A stretch of DNA of 64,000 bases, taken from UBA7672 sp963738625 (lineage in GTDB: Bacteria; Pseudomonadota; Alphaproteobacteria; Caulobacterales; Hyphomonadaceae). The notes beneath the pieces are model-generated. The model was given only the letters and a program-made list of their open reading frames with translations. It did not search any database and was not told the DNA's origin. Position numbers and translations under genes: made by a program. The first letter of the stretch is position 1, and every line of letters begins with the position of its first letter. The stretch is from positions 62,001-126,000 of the forward strand of contig CAVTXH010000003.1 in the NCBI GenBank assembly GCA_963738625.1, given 5' to 3'. This document shows, piece after piece, positions 59,891 to 64,000 of the stretch.

Positions 59891-61380
59891 CAGAACCGGG
59901 GCAGGTCGGGCCGCGGCGTCTGGCCGTGGTGGACATGCATGCGTCCCAGCTCGGCGCAGCGATGAAGTTGCGGAAAGACTTTGCCGGGATTCATCAGCGA
60001 CGCCGGGTCGAACGCGCACTTCACGCCCTGTTGCTGGTTGAGATCGACTTCGCTGAACATCACCGGCATCAGGTCGCGCTTTTCGATGCCGACGCCATGC
60101 TCGCCCGTCAGCACACCCCCGACCTCGACACAGAGACGAAGAATGTCGCCGCCGAACTCTTCCGCGCGCTCCAGCTCGCCCGCCTTGTTGGCGTCGTAGA
60201 GAATCAGCGGATGCAGATTGCCGTCGCCGGCATGAAACACGTTGGCGACATCGAGGCCGTAGTCCTTCGAAAGCTCCGCCATGCGCTGCAGCACCTGCGG
60301 CAGGCGCCGGCGCGGTATCGTGCCGTCCATGCAATAGTAGTCCGGCGAGATCCGCCCAACGGCCGGAAACGCCGCCTTGCGCCCGGCCCACATGGCAAGG
60401 CGCTCTTCCTCGGAACTGGAGGTCCGCTGCGTGGTCGAGCCGTTTTCCCGCGCGATGGCCGCTACCTTGTCGATCAGGTGATCGCATTCGGCGGCCGGAC
60501 CATCCAGCTCCACGATCAGCAGCGCCTCGACATCCAGCGGATAGCCAACGTGGACGAACGCCTCCGCCGCATGGATGGCGGGACGATCCATCATCTCCAT
60601 GCCGGCAGGAATGATCCCCGCGCCGATCACATCGGCGACGCACCTGCCCGCGCTCTCTACGGTGGGAAAGCCGACCAGCAGAGCGCGCGCCAGCTCCGGC
60701 TTCGGCAGAAGGCGGACGATCACTTCGGTGACGACGCCGAGCAGGCCTTCGGAACCGACCACCAGCCCGAGCAGATCGAGACCGCGCTGTTCAAGTTGCC
60801 GCCCGCCGAGCCGGATAACCTCGCCATCGACCAGCACCATCTCGGCGCCCAGAACGTTGTTGGTGGTCAGGCCGTATTTCAGGCAGTGCACGCCGCCGGA
60901 ATTCTCCGCGACGTTGCCGCCGATCGAGCATGCGATCTGACTCGATGGATCCGGCGCGTAGTAGAAGCCCCGCCCTTCCACTTCGCGCGTGATAGCAAGA
61001 TTGGTGACGCCGGGCTGCACCACGGCGCAGCGATTGGCATAGTCGACTTCGAGGATACGATTGAACCGCGCCATGCCGAGCAGAACGCCATCCGCCAGCG
61101 GCAGCGCGCCGCCGGACAGCGATGTGCCTGCGCCGCGCGGAACGATCTTCACATTGTTGGCCGAGCAGTATTTCAGGATGGCCGAAACCTGTTCTGTTCT
61201 CTCGGGCAGAACGACGACCATCGGAAGCTGACGATAGGCGGTCAGCCCATCGCTTTCATAGGCCGCCATCGACGCCGCATCGTCGATCACGCCATCGGGG
61301 ACGATGCGCTTCAGCGCCGCCACGATGTCGCGCCGCTTTGCGAGCGTTGCGGCATCGGCTTCCGGCATTGTGATCGCCAT
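59890..61380 (-). CDS. glcD: Glycolate oxidase catalytic (FAD) subunit
   Basis: A 496-residue FAD_binding_4 protein. The PP-loop reads PRGAGTSLSGGALP (81-95) with SIGGNVAENSGGVHCLKYGLTTNNVLG after it. The cap domain has CMDGTIPRRRL and FHAGDGNLHP, and the C-terminal FAD-oxidase_C region contains GEHGVGIEKRDLM. It oxidises glycolate to glyoxylate. ATG 61380 (MAITMPEA) follows GAGGAGCGAGACGACC; seven further codons to 61401 are possible. First gene of the glcDEF-glcB operon, divergent from the permease. Confidence 0.94.
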   Translation of the reverse strand: MAITMPEADAATLAKRRDIVAALKRIVPDGVIDDAASMAAYESDGLTAYRQLPMVVVLPERTEQVSAILKYCSANNVKIVPRGAGTSLSGGALPLADGVLLGMARFNRILEVDYANRCAVVQPGVTNLAITREVEGRGFYYAPDPSSQIACSIGGNVAENSGGVHCLKYGLTTNNVLGAEMVLVDGEVIRLGGRQLEQRGLDLLGLVVGSEGLLGVVTEVIVRLLPKPELARALLVGFPTVESAGRCVADVIGAGIIPAGMEMMDRPAIHAAEAFVHVGYPLDVEALLIVELDGPAAECDHLIDKVAAIARENGSTTQRTSSSEEERLAMWAGRKAAFPAVGRISPDYYCMDGTIPRRRLPQVLQRMAELSKDYGLDVANVFHAGDGNLHPLILYDANKAGELERAEEFGGDILRLCVEVGGVLTGEHGVGIEKRDLMPVMFSEVDLNQQQGVKCAFDPASLMNPGKVFPQLHRCAELGRMHVHHGQTPRPDLPRF

Positions 61381-61491
61381 GGTCGTCTCGCTCCTCACCA
61401 ACAGCTACCAGCCGCCCGAAGATCAGGCTAGAAGCGATAAAACCGATCTCGCGGCGCAGACCGTGGCGGGGAATGGGAGGGACTGGCCGGC

Positions 61492-63156
61492 ATGACCCCC
61501 TGGGTTCAGGTCTACGATCCGTTCGGCAATACTGTCCTGTCGACTCTGGTTGCGGTCATCCCCATCGGCCTGCTGCTGGCGATGATCGCAACGGGCAGGT
61601 TCAAGGCGCATGTCGCGGCGCTGATCGCGCTGGCCGTCGCGGTGGTCGTCGCGATTAACGCCTTCACGATGCCTGCGGGAATGGCGCTGCGCGCCGCGGC
61701 GTTTGGCGTGCTCACCGGCATGTTTCCGATCGGCTGGATCATCCTCAACGTTCTTTTTCTCTACAGGCTCACCGTCGAGAAGGGCTGGTTCGCCACCATC
61801 CAGGGCTCGATCGCAGGCGTCACGCCGGACCGGCGTCTGCAGCTCCTGCTGATCGCCTTCTGCTTCGGCGCCTTCTTCGAGGGAGCGGCCGGCTTCGGCA
61901 CGCCTGTCGCCGTTACAGCCGCGATCCTCATCGGCCTTGGCTTCTCGCCGCTGGCGGCCGCCGGCCTCTCGCTCATCGCCAACACCGCCCCTGTTGCGTT
62001 CGGCGCGCTCGGCGCTCCGATCCAGGGTCTCGCGACCGCCACGGGCATCGACCCGCATCTCCTCGGACAGATGGTCGGCCGGCAGCTGCCCTTCTTCTCC
62101 GTCATCGTGCCGTTCTGGCTGGTCGCGGCCTTCGCTGGATGGCGCGGCATGCTTCAGGTCTGGCCTGCAATCCTGGTCTGCGGGGTTTCATTCGCGATCC
62201 CGCAATTCCTGATCTCCAACTTCATCAACCCATGGATCGTCGACATCGGCGCCTCGGTCGTCGCGATGGTCTGCCTTACCCTCTTCCTGCGCATCTGGCG
62301 GCCCGCCGAAGTGTGGACCTCGCCCAAGCTACGCACGCACGACAACTCGGTTTCCGCCATGCCGCCCCCGCCGCCCGCGACGCACCAGTCCAGCGGCGCC
62401 ATCGCGCTCGCATGGACCCCGTGGGCGATCCTTTGTCTCGTGCTTACCCTCTTGGGAAGCGACCTCTGGAAGATATTCGCCAACGGCCTGTTCGCGCCCA
62501 GCTTTCCGATCGACGGCCTGCACAATCTCGTCGAGCGCGCCCCGCCCATCGTGCCTGCTCCCGCGCCCGAGGGCGCCGTTTTCCGCTTCACTTTCCTATC
62601 CTACACCGGCACCGGGATATTGCTGACGGCGATCATATCCGGCCTGTTGATGGGCTTCTCGCCCGTCCGCCTGGCGCAGCGCTATGTCGAGACTATCTGG
62701 GCGTTGAGGTTCCCGCTCATCACCATCGCCTGCATGCTCGCTGTCGGCACGCTGACGCGCTATTCCGGCATCGACGCGACATTGGGCCTCGCCTTCGCGG
62801 CGACCGGCATTCTCTATCCCTTTTTCGGAACGCTGCTCGGCTGGCTCGGCGTCGCCGCAACCGGATCGGACACAGCGTCCAACGTCCTTTTCGGCGGACT
62901 GCAGAAGATCACGGCGGAGCAGCTGGGCCTCTCGCCCATCCTGATGGCCGCCGCCAACTCATCCGGCGGCGTCATGGGCAAGATGATCGACACCCAGTCG
63001 ATCGTCGTCGCCTCAACCGCCACCGGCTGGTTCGGCCACGAAGGCAAGATCCTGAAATTCGTCTTCTGGCACTCGCTTATCCTCGCCAGCCTCGTCGGCG
63101 GCCTGGTGATGCTGCAAGCCTATGTCTGGCCATTCACCGCGATGGTGCCGGGATAG
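61492..63156 (+). CDS. lctP: LctP family glycolate/L-lactate permease
   Basis: A 554-residue integral membrane protein with about 13 helices. Signature segments: AFCFGAFFEGAAGFGTPVAVTAA, ANTAPVAFGALGAPIQGLAT, GVAATGSDTASNVLFGGLQKITAEQLGLSPILMAAANSSGGVMGKMI. LctP (GlcA/LldP) carriers import lactate or glycolate with protons. Divergent transcription from glcD across a 111-bp gap points to glycolate as substrate. A GGGAGGGAC site precedes the ATG. No GlcC-type regulator was found. Confidence 0.93.
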   Translation: MTPWVQVYDPFGNTVLSTLVAVIPIGLLLAMIATGRFKAHVAALIALAVAVVVAINAFTMPAGMALRAAAFGVLTGMFPIGWIILNVLFLYRLTVEKGWFATIQGSIAGVTPDRRLQLLLIAFCFGAFFEGAAGFGTPVAVTAAILIGLGFSPLAAAGLSLIANTAPVAFGALGAPIQGLATATGIDPHLLGQMVGRQLPFFSVIVPFWLVAAFAGWRGMLQVWPAILVCGVSFAIPQFLISNFINPWIVDIGASVVAMVCLTLFLRIWRPAEVWTSPKLRTHDNSVSAMPPPPPATHQSSGAIALAWTPWAILCLVLTLLGSDLWKIFANGLFAPSFPIDGLHNLVERAPPIVPAPAPEGAVFRFTFLSYTGTGILLTAIISGLLMGFSPVRLAQRYVETIWALRFPLITIACMLAVGTLTRYSGIDATLGLAFAATGILYPFFGTLLGWLGVAATGSDTASNVLFGGLQKITAEQLGLSPILMAAANSSGGVMGKMIDTQSIVVASTATGWFGHEGKILKFVFWHSLILASLVGGLVMLQAYVWPFTAMVPG

Positions 63157-63211
63157 CCGCACTGCATTAAGGCGTAGACCGAGGGCGCCAAACGCTGAAA
63201 GTTGCGCGCAT

Positions 63212-64000
63212 CTACGCGGCGACATATCTCGCGCGATCAATGTTTGGCACCAGGAGGCTGATCGCGATTAGTCCTGCAGCGTAGGCGCCGCCGCAGAGAA
63301 CAAGCATCGGCAGATACGACCCGGTGCTGTTCAGCACAAATCCGGTGAACTCAAGCATGCCGAGTCCACTGAGATTGCCGAAAGTCGCGCCAAAACCTAT
63401 GGCCAGCCCGACGCGACCTGGCGAGAAGAGGTCCGTGGCCAAACCAAATATGTTGGTCGAGAAGCACTGATGGGCCGCCAGGATCAGGCCCAACAATAGA
63501 ACGCCTACCCAGACGTTCGGAGCGAGCATTACCAGGGGCGCCGGCAGCGCCGCCAAAGCCGAGATCAGCATCGGAAGCTTGCGCGACGTGTTGAGAGTTT
63601 TGCCTCGATGTATGAGCGCGCTCGACAGCCAACCGCCAAACACTGATCCGAACGCAGCCATCATGAACATGGCCGCGACAGGCAGCGCGAGTTCGGCGGT
63701 GTCCAATCCGAAGCGCTTGTGAAAGAGATCGGGGCCCCAGAAAAGCAGGAAGGCCCACACGAAGTCGGTCAGAAACTTGCCAGTCGCAAGCGCCCATGCG
63801 GAGCGGTCGCCGAGAAGGCTTGTAAATTCGCGTAGGCCTCTGCGCGGCGCCGATATGGCCGGCGCATCCAGCCGCGGCGGTTTCGGCAGGAGAAGCCAGA
63901 AGGCCAGCCAGACAAAGCCAAGAGCGCCTGTGATGATAAAGGCGAGCTTCCATCCAAACGCGACAGCGATCGCCGGAACGATGAGCGGCGTTGCGACAGC
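63212..64000 (-). CDS. MFS transporter, ACS (hexuronate-type) family, 5' end outside the window
   Basis: The frame is open to the window edge, with the first complete codon at 64000. Seen in order: GWKLAFIITGALGFVWLAFWLLLPKPPR, LATGKFLTDFVWAFLLFWGPDLFHKRFGLDTAEL and APNVWVGVLLLGLILAAHQCFSTNIFGLATDLF. These match the anion:cation symporter (ExuT/GudP-like) subgroup, second half. The N-terminal half and true start lie beyond 64000. Substrate class (sugar acid) is inferred from the family. Confidence 0.85.
   Translation of the reverse strand, partial: AVATPLIVPAIAVAFGWKLAFIITGALGFVWLAFWLLLPKPPRLDAPAISAPRRGLREFTSLLGDRSAWALATGKFLTDFVWAFLLFWGPDLFHKRFGLDTAELALPVAAMFMMAAFGSVFGGWLSSALIHRGKTLNTSRKLPMLISALAALPAPLVMLAPNVWVGVLLLGLILAAHQCFSTNIFGLATDLFSPGRVGLAIGFGATFGNLSGLGMLEFTGFVLNSTGSYLPMLVLCGGAYAAGLIAISLLVPNIDRARYVAA

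Noticed and set aside
56188..61431. Long plus-strand frames opposite glcB/glcF and glcE/glcD (56188-57867, 59731-61431)
   Set aside because: Same reason: they lie antisense to enzymes with full motifs and normal length; no domain and no ribosome-binding site.
1..64000. CRISPR arrays, tRNA/rRNA genes, prophage modules and complete known defence systems
   Set aside because: No regularly spaced repeats, no tRNA-like cloverleaf sequence, no rRNA signatures and no phage structural genes were seen on reading both strands; small RNAs cannot be excluded.

Overview
The window is a piece of a high-GC (mid-60s % by eye) alphaproteobacterial chromosome, most likely from the Caulobacterales/Hyphomonadaceae side of the class. 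The basis is the set of lineage-typical families: a MucR/Ros zinc-finger regulator, UrcA, DUF4169, DUF2336, a PAS_5 protein, a PleC/DivJ-like histidine kinase, and a DUF6456 gene fused by overlap to a small DnaA-domain-IV-like gene. No rRNA, tRNA, CRISPR array or prophage was seen. The only mobile element is one IS.

Layout. 0-7.3 kb: mixed housekeeping and hypothetical genes (GST, DUF4169, a degenerate SNase-like lipoprotein, GFA family, DNA glycosylase, Old Yellow Enzyme). 7.3-11 kb, minus strand: a membrane histidine kinase followed by a TIR-TM-PGB-MORN protein of unusual architecture. 11-16 kb: secreted proteins, a GcvA-type LysR regulator, UrcA, SufE, and the DUF6456/DnaA-IV-like pair with two tandem 16-bp palindromes 20 bp apart upstream. 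16-20 kb: a somewhat AT-richer accessory stretch with small membrane proteins, dispersed palindromic repeats and an IS4-family element with a frame-disrupted transposase, inserted in the centre of a palindrome. 20-24.4 kb: S41 peptidase lipoprotein, YbgC-type thioesterase, zinc ribbon, PAS_5, MucR. 24.4-32.3 kb: a tightly overlapped nine-gene Mrp-type antiporter operon with three D-type subunits and a DUF4040-MnhB fusion, ordered like archaeal mbh/mbx modules. 32.4-40 kb: DUF2336, DoxX-like, MFS, SDR, a ribbon-helix-helix/TM/EF-hand protein, MaoC dehydratase, GT87. 40-47.7 kb: oligopeptidase B, TetR, an LpqC-like esterase and an autotransporter. 47.8-51.5 kb: a GT4-(alpha/alpha)6 protein coupled to a GH130 enzyme. 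51.6-55.1 kb: patatin lipoprotein, succinate-semialdehyde dehydrogenase, TetR. 55.2-63.2 kb: a glycolate-utilisation locus. The window ends inside an MFS transporter.

How the genes work together. The clearest pathway is glycolate catabolism. A LctP-family permease imports glycolate or lactate, GlcDEF oxidises glycolate to glyoxylate, and malate synthase G condenses glyoxylate with acetyl-CoA. The Mrp operon should give Na+(K+)/H+ exchange. The GT4/GH130 pair probably makes and remodels a (beta-)mannoside. The most unusual proteins are the RHH-TM-EF-hand protein (a possible membrane-tethered calcium-responsive regulator) and the TIR-TM-PGB-MORN protein (a possible envelope-linked TIR effector). 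These roles are inferred from architecture only.
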